From positions 1 through 32,552 of the forward strand of contig MVBO01000160.1 of the NCBI GenBank assembly GCA_002261195.1: 32,552 bases of DNA, in the 5' to 3' direction. Of the stretch, positions 22,548 through 32,552 are shown in pieces. Position 1 is the stretch's first letter. Each line of letters begins with the position of its first letter. The stretch is from Bifiguratus adelaidae (taxonomy: Eukaryota > Mucoromycota > Endogonomycetes > Endogonales). The notes under the pieces were generated by a model that saw nothing but the letters and a program-made list of their open reading frames with translations, was not told where the DNA came from and did no database searches. The translations under genes were made by a program, and so were the position numbers.

Positions 22548-22635
22548 TCGGCGCAGCGCCTTATTTAATGTGGATGGTTCCCCTCTCACACAGGTCGGCC
22601 TCGGCGAGCGAGTAGAAAGGATCAGTCATAGGATC

Positions 22636-25472
22636 ATGAACACGCAAGTGCTTTCTTCGTGGTCGTGGAAACAATCAACATCTTCTCAATGGCACCAATG
22701 TGCCCATACGAAACCCACCACCCAAATCCACAATGATTTGGTAGACGCCAAAGTCATTCCGGATTATCTCAAAGGTTTGCATGAACGCGATATGCAATGG
22801 GTTGGTGAAGTAGACTGGGAATACAAGACGACCTTTACGTACATGTCTGCCAACAGTGGTTCGCAAAAGGACTTAGTATTTGACGGTCTCGATACTTATG
22901 CGACCGTGTATCTGAACGGCAAGGAGATCCTAAAGTCGGACAACATGTTTCACATGCACCGAATCGATGTGCGCGAGATTCTTGTGGAGGGCGAGAACGA
23001 GTTACGCATATACTTTGAGAGCGCACTCTTGAAGGCGCGTCAAATAGAAAAAGCGGACGGAAAACATATGGTGTGCTGGAACGGCGAATCCTGTCGCTTG
23101 TATATTCGCAAGGCGCAATACCACTTTGGTTGGGATTGGGGTAAGGTTTCAACTCATTTTGCCGAGCAGCATACTCACGTATGATCTACAGGTCCAGTGT
23201 TGATGACTTGCGGGCCGTATAGGGAAGTCCGATTTGAGACATACGATGCCCGTTTCGAGGAGCTCTACGGTCATGTTGAGGTGGACGAATCGCTAAAGTC
23301 TGTTGTCATTAATGTGAGCGTCAAGAGCGAGGGTGTCGCCGAGAAGAAACATATCAGACTCCTCAATCCCGACGGCAACATCGCGTGTTCCAAGGAAATT
23401 CCCGCCTCGGACGACAAGGTCACCTTTGAACTCTCCAACCCTCAGCTTTGGTACCCTCACAAGTACGGATCACAGCCTCTGTATACCCTGGAAGCAACCC
23501 TTCTGTCCAAAAACTCCGTCAAACTCCATGAATTGAGCAAACGCATTGGTCTTCGTCGCGCACGTTTGGTACAACAACCTTTGGATGGCCAACCCGGCAC
23601 ATCCTTCTTTTTCGAGGTCAACAACATTCCCATCTACTGTGCAGGAAGCAATTGGATTCCAGCGCATTCCATGCTAACGTCTTTGACAAGAAAGGATTAC
23701 CGAGAATGGCTACAGCTGATGGTAGACGGCAATCAAGATATGCTTCGAGTCTGGGGCGGTGGTGTGTACGAATCGGATGATCTCTACAGCCAATGTGATG
23801 AGTTGGGCATCTTGGTATGGCAGGATTTCATGTTTGGATGCGGCCAATACCCATGCTATCCCGAACTTGCTGCCAGCATCAAGCGCGAAGCCGAGCAACA
23901 ACTCTCCCGGTTGAGGGATTACTGCTGCATTGTCATCTACGCCGGTAAGTGAGAAGATTGATGATGAGAAAGGTCCAATGGCTGACTTGTTACGGCAGGC
24001 AATAACGAGGATTATCAAGTTGCAGAATCCAACAACCTCGAATGGGATCCCGAGGATCATTCGGGTGACTGGACGCATACCAACTTTCCCGCAAGGACCA
24101 TCTACGAGACCATCCTTCCTAATGCCGTCGCCAAGGTTTGCCCAGGTGTTTATTATCACCCCGGCTCACCATGGGGCGGGAATGGCACGACAGACAAGAC
24201 CATCGGCGATATTCATCAATGGAATGGTAAGCATTTGTCTCCTTACACTGTTCAGATCCATTACTGACCTTTCCTTTGAACAGTCTGGCATGGTTCCCAG
24301 GAGAAGTATCAAAACTGGGCCCAGTTGGGTGGTCGATTTATCTCTGAATTTGGAATGCAAGGTCTGCCAGATATCAAGACCATTGATGACTGGCTAGAGG
24401 GTGATGAGACGGAACGGTACCCACAATCAAGGACCATGGATCACCACAACAAGGCTGGTGGTTTCGAACGTCGTATTGCGCTCTATGTGACTGAGAACCT
24501 TCGCATTGAAAGATACGACATGGAAAGTTGGGTCTATGTCACACAGCTGATGCAGGCCGAGTGTTTGGCTTATGCCTATCGCTGTTGGAGACGTGAATGG
24601 AAAGGAAGAGGAAAGGAGTACATTGCTGGTGCGTTGGTCTGGCAGGTACGTGTATTCTATTGATGATGGACATCGGCTTAACCTAGCACCAGTTGGACGA
24701 TTGCTGGCCATGCACGTCTTGGGCTATTTGCGATTTCTATCGTCGACCAAAGCTCGCATACTACGCTATCAAGCGTGAAAGTGCTCCAATTGCATTGGGA
24801 CTGTACAGAAACGAAGAGCCGTCTGAACGGGAGAAGGAACTCGCCAACGGTAACGGCACCACACAACCCGCAAACGGAGATGCGCACGCGGACGGAGAAA
24901 CTGACGGAGAAAGTGGGGGAGGTCTAGCTGCCCAACCAGGCCACAGTACGCCATTCGACTATTCGCCACGATCCTTCAATGTGGACATTTGGGGTGTCAA
25001 TACCTCAGCCACCGAAGTCGCAGCCACCCTGGAGGTAGACTTTTTGGATGTCGCCAGTGGCAAGCCGCTCCAACAAAGAGAGACATCTTCGGTGACACTG
25101 GGCTCAAACCAATCCACTTCCTTCATCACAGGTCGACGCTTCCCAAATCCAGACAATACCGTGATTATCGCCTGCTTGAGGAGCAAGAGCGGAGAAGTCT
25201 TGTTCCAGGCTGCTGATTGGCCGCAACCTTTGAAATACCTAAAGTTCCCTGGTCGCAAGGTTCACCTTACGGTGGAGCAAAGCTATGTGGAAGTGCAAAC
25301 CGATAAACCCGTCAAGGGGGTCCAGCTTCAGTTGGACAGCGATACCAAAGAGGTCTTTTGGGAGGACAATGGATTCGATCTGTTTCCGGGTGAAGTCAAA
25401 CGTGTCAATGCTCCTGGCTTGGAGAAAAACGATTCTGTATCTTTCCGATTCTATGGACAATATTCTCAGTAG
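22636..25472 (+). CDS. Beta-mannosidase, GH2 family, intracellular type (beta-mannosidase B)
   Basis: Hydrolyses terminal beta-mannosyl residues from manno-oligosaccharides with retention. Five exons, 22636-23140, 23192-23944, 23999-24226, 24284-24645 and 24693-25472, give 875 aa. The N-terminal sugar-binding domain shows VDWEYKTTF, DLVFDGLDTYATVYLNGKEI and QYHFGWDWGPVL. The immunoglobulin-like domain follows, then the TIM barrel: GSNWIPAHS, LRVWGGGVYESDD, DELGILVWQDFMFGC, YAGNNED (acid/base Glu423 in NNE) and FISEFGMQG (nucleophile Glu517), then LDDCWP. There is no signal peptide, matching the fungal MndB clade and implying action on imported oligosaccharides. A low-complexity N/G/E-rich insert (about 24835-24945) sits before the C-terminal beta domain. 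An in-frame Met at 22570 would add 22 residues with no support. Introns are 47-57 nt. Confidence 0.95.
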
Positions 25473-25559
25473 TTTATATCCAAGCTTGTAACAATAGTAC
25501 CAGAGAAATGTTGGCATGGAATGATACCTGTCGATTACAAACCATTGATGTTTCACATC

Positions 25560-25565
25560 AATAAA
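25560..25565 (+). terminator. AATAAA polyadenylation signal of beta-mannosidase
   Basis: AATAAA lies 88 bp after the beta-mannosidase stop, where a fungal poly(A) signal would be expected. It would place the transcript end at about 25580, which leaves little room for a promoter if the next gene starts at 25625. Confidence 0.45.
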
Positions 25566-25624
25566 AACAACTCGAGCATGCCTTCCAGTGTTTGGTGCTT
25601 CATACCTTGAAGATACCTTGAATT

Positions 25625-28035
25625 ATGAGAACAATGGACGAGAAACGGAACAGCCTCATCCGATCACGTGATCAAGTCGGCGAAAGAGCTTCCCCACACC
25701 CCGCATTCTCCTCCATCTTCAAAGATTTCACACGGAGGAATGCTGACGATATACGTGGCGCCATGAACTACGTGCTAAGCTTTGATCAACAGGAGCCCGC
25801 AGCCCCGGCAAAGGCCGAGATTCGAGGCCCTGGGCGCCAAACGACGAAGGATACCAAGATAAAGAACGCATGTTCGGAATGCAAGCGGCGAAAAGTGCGG
25901 TGTGATGGCACTCACCCTTGCTATCATTGTCGCTGGTACAAAATACCGGAACGGTGTTTCTATCCTCGTCCTCAGCCGCGTCCGAGTCTGAGCCGTAAGT
26001 AAGTGTGAGCTGCGGCGCGGACAACGTGCTATTTGAGGCTTACATCTTTGGTTAGATCAATGGATTACCTGCGGACACGGTTGGATGATGCCAAAAGTGT
26101 TTTGCAAAGACTCTTTCCGTCCGCTACTCTGGAAGCTCTTGTACCCCTTACAAGAGACGAACTCATAGAGTTGATTCATACCTCGCCAGAGGCCGGTGAT
26201 CTCTCCCCAATTGTGGCTACAAATCGAAGCACGGCATCGCCACAAAGTATGGACATGGACCGTCAAAGTCAACCACTTCAATCCCTAGAGGAGGAAGTTG
26301 CCGATGATTTTGAATACGATGAGCCAGTAAACAACCTTGAAGGTACGGATGCGGTGGCAGACGATGTCAATGCGCTTTCTCTTCGTCAAGATCGTGGTTC
26401 ATCATACTTGGGGGCCTCTTCCGTTGCAGCTGCTCTCCGCGTTATCTTGAGAATTGCGCCAGTGCCTCTTCTTCCAGGACCGCAGCCGACTACGACGGGA
26501 CACAAATCTTTGCCTTCCAGTGGACGCTCTTCTCGAGCACCTAGCCGACCTCAAACACCAATCATTTCACGACCTCCCTCTCCAGAACATCAGCATCTCA
26601 TTAATGCCTATTTCCAGTATGTCCATCCGATTACCCCTATGGTAGATGAAGAAGCCGTTCGCGCCGACTATGCATCAGCCAAACGGAAAGATTCAGCTTG
26701 GCTTGGATTGCTCAACATGATCCTGGCCCTTGGTACAATCGCATCTCATACATCAGATTCCAACGAGGATATCCGCTACTACAATGCAGCAAAATCATAT
26801 CTTGGCCTAGACAGTTTTGGCAGCGGTCATATCGAGACTGTGCAGGCTCTCGGCCTCATGGCAGGTCACTATTTACATTATCGTAATCGACCTAATATGG
26901 CTTCCGGTATCATGGGGGCAGCATTCCGTATGGCTTACGGTTTAGGACTCCACAGAGAGTTCACCTTTGCTGACAAATCGAAAACGGCCAACCAAAGGGA
27001 AACCAAGCGGAGGACTTGGTGGTGCTTGGTGGTGATGGACACATCCGCATCTACAACATTGGGACGTCCCTCAACCGTCCCCCAATTTTCAGCGGCCGTC
27101 AATGTCCCCGGCAACATTGACGATGAGGTACGTGTTCATTTCGCCCTTAATGCAAGCCTCTGACGTGCATGCAGACTGGAAAATTGGTTGGAGGACCGAC
27201 CGTGTACTCTTCACTCATTGCCGAAATTGAATACTCGAGACTAGCCGCTCGTATTCAGGAACGTCTCATCAATTCGCCCCTCCTCAACTTTTCGGAAATG
27301 CTGACTTGTGATGCGCATCTCGTCCATTGGTACGACAATCTACCCTCTTATCTAAAGGCACCCAATCCTTGTCCTCCGTTGCTCCAACAACCTCGCGCAA
27401 CGATTAAATGGCGCTTTCAAAATTTGCGCATCATTCTTTACCGGTCGGTGCTTTTGGACGCGGCTCTTCGACGAGTGAGCCTTCGGGAACTCACGCCCGA
27501 TGAAAATGTCTGCATCAGCAAATGCCACGCTATCGCCAAAGAAGCGATTGAAAGCATTGCCTCCGAGTGGACGGAAAATCAGTTCTCGGGCTGGCCGGCC
27601 GTCTGGTTCTTGTTTCAAGCTTGCATCATACCCATATTATGCATTTATTCGTACCGAGACGATACTCAGCAGCTAGATGAATGGAATCAGCAAGTTCAAA
27701 AATCAATCACACTGTTTCAGGAAATGGAGCCATGGAGCGTGGCCGCCAGGAAAACCCGCGAGCTCGTCTGTCTCTTGTTTGAAGCGAGCAAAGTGACCCG
27801 GGATCAGAACCTTTTCCAAGTGACTACAGACCGTATGGTTCACCCGCACCCTGAGCTTACGGGACCAATGACACCGGTTCAACCACAAGGATCCTGCGGA
27901 GGAGGTATGCTCTGGGAAGGGTTCTTCGACTTTCCTGAACTCGACTTTCCGGAATTAGGTGTTGGTGTCAACGGACCCGCTTATTCAACGGATGGTATTG
28001 ATTGGGAACAACCGGAACATCGCTTTGAATATTGA
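25625..28035 (+). CDS. Zn2Cys6 fungal transcription factor, putative cluster regulator
   Basis: Sequence-specific regulator with a binuclear zinc cluster. Exons 25625-25998, 26056-27127 and 27175-28035 give 768 aa. The cluster is CSECKRRKVRC then CYHCRWYKIPERC: Cys 83, 86, 93, 99, 102 and 111 with C-X2-C-X6-C-X5-C-X2-C-X8-C spacing. A helical linker follows (MDYLRTRLDDAKSVLQRLF), then the fungal-specific regulatory domain of PF04082 type: YFQYVHPITPMVDEEAV, AAFRMAYGLGLHRE and RRTWWCLVVMDTSAS. It sits between a beta-mannosidase and a sugar transporter, so it probably controls them. Met47 at 25763 may be the true start: it leaves room for a promoter after the preceding poly(A) signal and puts the ATCACGTGATC palindrome upstream. 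Two overlapping donors (25995 and 25999) end exon 1; only the second keeps frame. Confidence 0.92.
25662..25673. promoter_or_regulatory. GATCACGTGATC perfect 12-bp palindrome
   Basis: Perfect palindrome containing the same 11 bases as 22537-22547. It ends 89 bp before Met47 of the regulator (25763), almost the same distance as in the beta-mannosidase gene. If translation starts at 25625 instead, it lies inside codons, so its role depends on the true start. Confidence 0.5.
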
Positions 28036-28165
28036 CGCAAAGGACGTATATACATATTGACAACACTTCATATAATATTGTATTCACAACACACTTGATC
28101 TTCGCTATCAGGCGATACATATTCCACGATAAACCCACATTATACTACAAATATACATATCTATC

Positions 28166-29871
28166 TCAAACCATCGCCAAAGCCGTGAGTGTTCTATCTT
28201 CCTTCACCGTAACCTTTCTTCCGCGAAGGCTCTCCTTGACCGGATGTGGAGATTCAAAGATCCGCTCAATTTCCTCCAGACTATGACCTTTCGTCTCGAT
28301 GAAGAACAGATAAATGATCAAGACACCAAATGCATCCCACACAATGTACAAAATATAGAACTTCCAGCCTGAATTGGCGATGGCGACCGGTGGGACGTAC
28401 GTGTTGAGCACATTAACGGCGTTCACCATAAGATTCATGTAAGCGAGACCCTTGGCGCGGGTGTTATAGGCAAGTACTTCGGTAGGGTACAAGGATTGCA
28501 TCGGTGTCTAGAGCCAGAGATATCAATAATCCATTCTTCCCTATGGAAACCTTGAACTTACCCAGGCGAATGCAAATACCACCAAAAAGACATAAATGAA
28601 GGCGATGCCTGTTCCACCCACCACTGGGCGTCCAGCTTGATTTGCAGTACAAGCGGTAATAACAATCACACTAGCAGACATACCAGCGCTAGAAAACATG
28701 AGCAGCTTTCGTCGACCAAAATATCCGATGCAGCTCAGTCCACACAGTGCTGCTGCCATCATGATCGGCGTTTGAATGGCGTTTAGCAGGAGCTGTGTCT
28801 GATAATCCGTGACCCCAGCAGTCTTGGCCATGAGAGGGAAGTAGTAGCTCGTGGGCGGCAGATCAAGTTGCCCGAACCACGCGATACAAGTGACCAGAAA
28901 CGTCCTGTACCGCGTTGCACGACTATTGAACAGATCCCGAAAGTCCCACCAGCGTTTATCAGATCCTTCCATGCTGATCACCTCTTGCATTTCCTGCAAT
29001 TCTAGTCTCGCCACGACCGAGTTGGGGTTGCCGTCTCCATGGTATTTGGTCAAGACGTCCCTGGCTTCATCGATCCGACCTTGACCGACGTACCATCTCG
29101 GTGTTTCGGGAATGAACCAGACAAAGGCGAGTACGAGAATAGATGGCAATCCTTGAACGGCAAGAGGAAGCCTCCAAATAAAGGAAGAGTCCGTGTTGAT
29201 GAAACTGAGACCATATTCGAGAAACGTGGAAACAATGGTACCCAGAAAGAAGCAAGCTTGGAATCCACCTGTCAGTTGACCTCTGTATTTCGGATAGGCC
29301 ATCTCCACCACATAGCTGGGACCAGATGTTTGCACAAGAACAGCGCCCATGCCCAAGATGAAACGGCCAGCCATAAGCGCGTTAAGATTTTGCGCGGCAG
29401 TCTGGAGGAACGCTCCTACCAGACAGATGACCGATCCCAAGGCCATACCAGCTTTCCGACCATAACGATCTGCGGCCGGTCCGGCAAAGAAGGATCCAGC
29501 AATGTTGCCAATAACGTAGAGTGTTGCTACCAAACCTTGATTGTCGGCATTGATACCAAAATAGTTGATGAACGAAGGAATGGCCGACAATCCACCTAAT
29601 GTCGTGCATGAGAACAATGGCCACCAAAGGAGACGATCCAGGACCACTCACCAAACGTGTTGGCATCAAATCCATTGGTGGCGGAACAAAGGTACCCCAC
29701 GAAGATACAAGCATAGAGCTTTAGAAAGCTCTTTCGGAATGGCCTTGGATTCTCCTCCAAAAGAGCCAATTCCATTCTTGAGTCGCAAATATCCTCTTCC
29801 TGTGCCTGGACGTGAATATCTTTGACATCCCCTGTATTCTCGAGGTGCTCAATATCTACTTTCTGATCCAT
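28166..29871 (-). CDS. MFS sugar transporter (lactose permease / hexose-oligosaccharide family)
   Basis: Plasma-membrane sugar:H+ symporter or facilitator. Exons 29871-29652, 29595-28562 and 28507-28166 give 531 aa with about 12 hydrophobic segments. Family motifs are GFDANTFGGLSAIPSF (helix 1), DRYGRKAGM (loop 2-3), GRFILGMG, YVVEMAYPKYRGQLTG, WFIPETPRWYVGQGR (PESPRWL type), LLLNAIQTPIM (helix 7), GYFGRRKLL, YPTEVLAYNTRAKGLA and FFIETKGHSLEEIERIF (PETKG type). The cytosolic N-terminus is long and acidic (about 50 residues). It resembles LAC12/cellobiose-type permeases of fungi; substrate cannot be read directly, but the beta-mannosidase two genes away suggests a manno-oligosaccharide or related disaccharide. 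Its 3' end converges on the regulator gene (130 bp apart). Confidence 0.93.
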
Positions 29872-30278
29872 GTCTAGGTGACAAGGAGCCCCAGGAGGCG
29901 TATTTAAAGGTCCTCTTAGCCCTAAATGTCTCCCTACCATGCCCATCCATGCGGGGAAAAGTCCTTTTTTGGACACTGCGGACCCTAGACTTCCGTGTTT
30001 GATGGATCAATGTTTTCCCGATGAGCGCGCATTGGGCATGTTGAAGCGGGCATATCCGCACATAGAGAACCCTCTTGAACCTTGCGTAAGGTCCCTTTTC
30101 ACACACCTATACACGGAAGGTAGTCCTCCGAATCTTGTCGTGGATGGTTCCGCCAGCGCGAATGATCGGCTTTTAGCCGAGTTTGACGGCTATGGTTTTG
30201 AGGGCTATAATACGATGCCGAGGCAAAGAGTGACGCCGTTTTTTCCTCTTTTACTTTTGGGTTACCCCTGGATTCAAC
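29872..30278. other. Divergent promoter region of transporter and oxidoreductase
   Basis: This 407-bp spacer between two divergent starts should hold both promoters. An open frame at 29939-30325 reads through it but has no family resemblance and overlaps the oxidoreductase start, so it is not called. TTTAAATA on the minus strand (about 29899-29906) could be a TATA-like element for the transporter but lies very close to its start codon. The ATCACGTGATC palindrome is absent. Confidence 0.45.
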
Positions 30279-31375
30279 ATGAGTATCGCTATACTAGGAG
30301 CTGGACTGTTTGCAAAAGAAGGTAACGGCTCGTGTGATGCGTCTTTGAAGCCTGGCTCATCCCTTTCATCATAGCGCACCTTCCCGCACTCTATGAGAAC
30401 CATGCCAAGGTAGTCGCCGTATACTCGCGCTCGAGCAAATCTGCCAACGAGCTTGTTAAAGAAGCCGAGAAACTGGATGCGGCAGCGGCCAAGGGGATGG
30501 AGGTCTACTCGGACGACACTGCAGGCCACGGCCTGGATGATTTGTTGAAACGCAAAGACATCGCTGGTGTGGTTGTCGCTCTACCTATCCTGGTGCAGCC
30601 AGACGTTGTCCGAAAGTGCCTCGCAGCTGGCAAGCACGTGTTGTGTGAGAAACCGATTGCCAAGGACGTGGAATCGGCCGTGTCACTGATCAAAGAGTAT
30701 GAAGCAAAGTATCAGTCAAAGAACCTTATCTTTTCTATCGCGGAACAATTCCGATACGATCTTTGCTACGAAAAGGCCCGCCAGGTCATTGCCAAAGGAG
30801 ATATTGGCAAGGTTGCCTCAGTCCATGCACGCGTATGGGGTAATATCCAACCGGGGCAAAACAAGTGGTACGAAACCGAATGGCGAAAGATACCCGAATA
30901 TCAAGGGGGGTTCATTCTCGACGGCGGTGTCCATTTCATCGCCCTTATCCGCCATGTCAGCGGCCAAGAGATCATTGAGACCAACAGCTTCGCTATGCAA
31001 ACCTATGACCATCTGCCGCCCGTCGATACGGTGAACGCGGCGCTTCGGTTTTCCGGAGGTGCGCTTGGATCGCTCAGTCTCTCCTTTGCCTCGGTCAAGG
31101 GCAATTTTGAGTTCATCTTTGTCGGTACCTCGGGCAGTCTCACCATAAGTGGTGCCGATGGAGGAAATCGACTCGTGGTGGAAGACGCTGAAGGCAAGGT
31201 AAAGAGCGACGAAATTATTGCTGGAAAAGGCGTATTTGAAGAAGTCAGGGCATTTATCGAGGCTGTCAAGACAGGCAAGGCAGATGAAAAAGCTGGACCT
31301 AGACAAGCATTGGCAGATCTTGCAGTCATAGAGAGTCTATGTGCTGGAGGAGGCAAAGTCAACCTGTATCAATAA
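30279..31375 (+). CDS. Gfo/Idh/MocA family oxidoreductase
   Basis: NAD(P)-dependent dehydrogenase acting on a sugar, sugar acid, polyol or dihydrodiol. Exons 30279-30321 and 30375-31375 (53-nt intron) give 347 aa, the normal length. The short first exon supplies the Rossmann start, MSIAILGAGLFAKE. The second continues AHLPALYE, VVAVYSRSS, VVVALPILVQPDVV, LAAGKHVLCEKPIAKDVESA (the EKP motif, Lys107, a catalytic lysine in the family) and FILDGGVHFIALIRHVSG (GGxxxDxxxxH-like, with the GGVH active-site His). The C-terminal beta-sheet domain is complete. Divergence from the MFS gene and closeness to the beta-mannosidase suggest it handles a released sugar. The substrate is not deducible from sequence. 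Confidence 0.92.
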
Positions 31376-31589
31376 CTTTCTTCTCACAGAGACCGAAGAG
31401 ACTTACATTTCATGCATCCAAATTGGGTGTTACATTGTACCTTTTGGACATTGCCGCGAATCGCTCAACTGGCTGAGAGAGGGAATCAGTTGTATACCTT
31501 CTTTGCGAACCTTGACTGCGACTCGGAAGACGCTCCAACCGGACAACTGAGTGATTGAAGCAGTTGCGCCCATCGTCGTAATCCTCATC

Positions 31590-31853
31590 ATGCAAGATCC
31601 CGAACTCGACATCGCCTCATTGTTAAAAGACATCAACGACGCCAACACAGCTCTCGATGGTCTTGAAGCCAAAGCCGATGCGCTCAATGCACGTTTAGCC
31701 GAGTTGTTGGGACAACAGGCGCATCAGGGCCCTACCTCGAATGGTGCTCATGGTGCTCTCCCTGACCATGCCCACTTCCACGGGACAGACAAGACAATGA
31801 ATGATACAACGAGGACAGACGAAAAGGGAAATGGGGACAAGGCCACGGGATAG
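31590..31853 (+). CDS. Small coiled-coil protein, function unknown
   Basis: An 87-aa open frame with no introns. Residues 5-45 form a clear amphipathic helix with heptad-like Leu/Ala spacing (LLKDINDANTALDGLEAKAD then ALNARLAELL), followed by a hydrophilic tail rich in His, Gly, Asn and Thr. The Met at 31590 is the first ATG of the frame. I do not recognise the family; short fungal proteins with a single coiled coil of this type occur as subunits of larger complexes. The stop is 97 bp from the converging phosphatase gene, a normal layout in this window. Confidence 0.6.
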   Translation: MQDPELDIASLLKDINDANTALDGLEAKADALNARLAELLGQQAHQGPTSNGAHGALPDHAHFHGTDKTMNDTTRTDEKGNGDKATG

Positions 31854-31949
31854 GGGAAATGACAAGGTGCATGTATATCCATTTATCGCAAAGCACCATA
31901 TGTACATAAACATCTCATCGACATGGCCACAAGTCTTGCAAATACATCT

Positions 31950-32552
31950 CTAGATTTCAATGAGAAAGATGGTGCAATCGTCATAGACTTGAAAGATGTT
32001 GCTAAAGAAGTGACGATCTCCTTCTCGGTCGCACAGGAAACGTACGGCATGCTTCAATGCGCGTTCTTTGAGGGTCAGCCTCACCGTTTCTTCCACTTCT
32101 TCGTTGATTGTTGCTACAGCATCCGGTTGTGGGGCAACGGCTGGCTCCGGTTCATCTGTCGGCAAGTTGACTGGATTCGGGGCTGAGACTGCTAAAGCCT
32201 GTCGAACATCACGTTCCCAGTAAGGCTTCAGGATGAACTCGGCTTCCTCTAGGTGTCTTCCAACACAGTGAGCCACGGCTCGATTCTGCTTCTCGGGCAA
32301 CTCCTCATAGAGGTGATCAAAGAGACCGTCGCTGCTCATCAACAAAAACCGTCTGGGTAAGGCTGCCTTGTCGCTCATGGTGCCGTCTCCATTGTGCAAC
32401 GTGGATGATACTTCTTGGGCCGAATCCTTGATTTTTATGAACGTCACATCAGCATCACACGAAATTATGCGATGGTTGGGGTCAAGTTTGAAGGCCATGT
32501 CTCCGCATGATCTGGCCACATTCAACGAAGGGGCGCTGTCACGTCTCCTAAC
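31950..32552 (-). CDS. PP2C-type protein phosphatase (5' part off the right edge)
   Basis: C-terminal 200 residues of a metal-dependent Ser/Thr phosphatase. Visible PP2C motifs are LNVARSCGDMAFK (the RxxGD motif), RRFLLMSSDGLFDHL (the DGLFD motif with metal-binding Asp) and QVYDDCTIFLIEI (the DDxT motif close to the C-terminus). Between the last two is a long insert with an acidic, Pro/Ala-rich stretch (NLPTDEPEPAVAPQPDAV), larger than in minimal PP2Cs and compatible with the Ptc5/PDP-like mitochondrial group, though that placement is tentative. The frame is open to the window edge (VRRRDSAPS). The start and N-terminal metal motifs are outside the window. Confidence 0.85.
   Translation of the reverse strand, partial: VRRRDSAPSLNVARSCGDMAFKLDPNHRIISCDADVTFIKIKDSAQEVSSTLHNGDGTMSDKAALPRRFLLMSSDGLFDHLYEELPEKQNRAVAHCVGRHLEEAEFILKPYWERDVRQALAVSAPNPVNLPTDEPEPAVAPQPDAVATINEEVEETVRLTLKERALKHAVRFLCDREGDRHFFSNIFQVYDDCTIFLIEI

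Larger units (their letters stand above)
20833..22635. other. 1.8-kb divergent intergenic region (SDR / beta-mannosidase)
   Basis: No open frame here resembles a known protein on either strand. It contains a GA tract near the SDR start, a CACGTG at 21282-21287, pyrimidine-rich stretches (about 21660-21710), an AT-rich stretch around 22300-22345, and ATCACGTGATC at 22537-22547. It is by far the longest gene-free stretch of the window and must carry both promoters. A non-coding transcript or worn gene cannot be excluded, but I see no tRNA, 5S rRNA or transposon ends. Confidence 0.5.

Noticed and set aside
29899-29906. TATA-like TTTAAATA for the transporter gene
   Set aside because: Only about 30 bp from the start codon, which would put the transcription start at the ATG; could be chance in AT-rich DNA.
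29939-30325. 128-aa open frame between transporter and oxidoreductase
   Set aside because: No recognisable motif, and it overlaps the oxidoreductase first exon, which is needed for the Rossmann start.
31430-31687. 85-aa minus-strand open frame
   Set aside because: Overlaps the small coiled-coil gene antisense and is Ser/Met-rich without motifs; the plus-strand coiled coil is the better call.

Overview
The window is nuclear DNA of a filamentous or yeast-like fungus, most likely a member of the Dikarya. The evidence is short spliceosomal introns (mostly 47-70 nt, GTRAGT donors, YAG acceptors) in almost every gene, a Zn2Cys6 transcription factor beside an MFS sugar transporter, and typical fungal versions of EPL1, LCB2, PPX1 and VPS15. 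Intron density (1 to more than 6 per gene) and size lean towards a basidiomycete or an intron-rich early ascomycete, but I cannot settle that from sequence alone. No rRNA, tRNA, CRISPR or recognisable transposon was seen.

Positions 1-16442 are tightly packed housekeeping genes: VPS15 (minus strand, cut at the left edge), mitochondrial malate dehydrogenase (minus), ALG12 mannosyltransferase (plus, divergent from MDH), the NuA4 subunit EPL1 (plus), U1 snRNP protein C (plus, five introns), a small TMEM186/TMEM70-like membrane protein (minus), serine palmitoyltransferase LCB2 (plus) and exopolyphosphatase PPX1 (minus). They serve endosomal PI3-kinase signalling, the TCA cycle, N-glycan assembly, chromatin acetylation, 5' splice-site recognition, sphingolipid synthesis and polyphosphate turnover.

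Positions 16476-19866 hold two intact two-domain GNAT acetyltransferase genes in tandem, with a decayed third copy between them. They look more like a bacterial two-domain GNAT family than a standard fungal housekeeping enzyme. An SDR oxidoreductase ending in a probable peroxisomal signal (SKM) follows on the minus strand. It is separated from the next gene by about 1.8 kb of apparently non-coding DNA.

Positions 22636-31375 look like a catabolic sugar cluster: an intracellular GH2 beta-mannosidase, a Zn2Cys6 regulator, an MFS sugar transporter and a Gfo/Idh/MocA dehydrogenase divergent from the transporter. The beta-mannosidase and regulator genes share an ATCACGTGATC palindrome about 90 bp before a candidate start codon. 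The simplest reading is uptake of a mannose-containing oligosaccharide, cytosolic hydrolysis, oxidation of a product, and local control by the regulator.

The right end carries a small coiled-coil protein gene and the C-terminal part of a PP2C-type phosphatase that runs off the edge.
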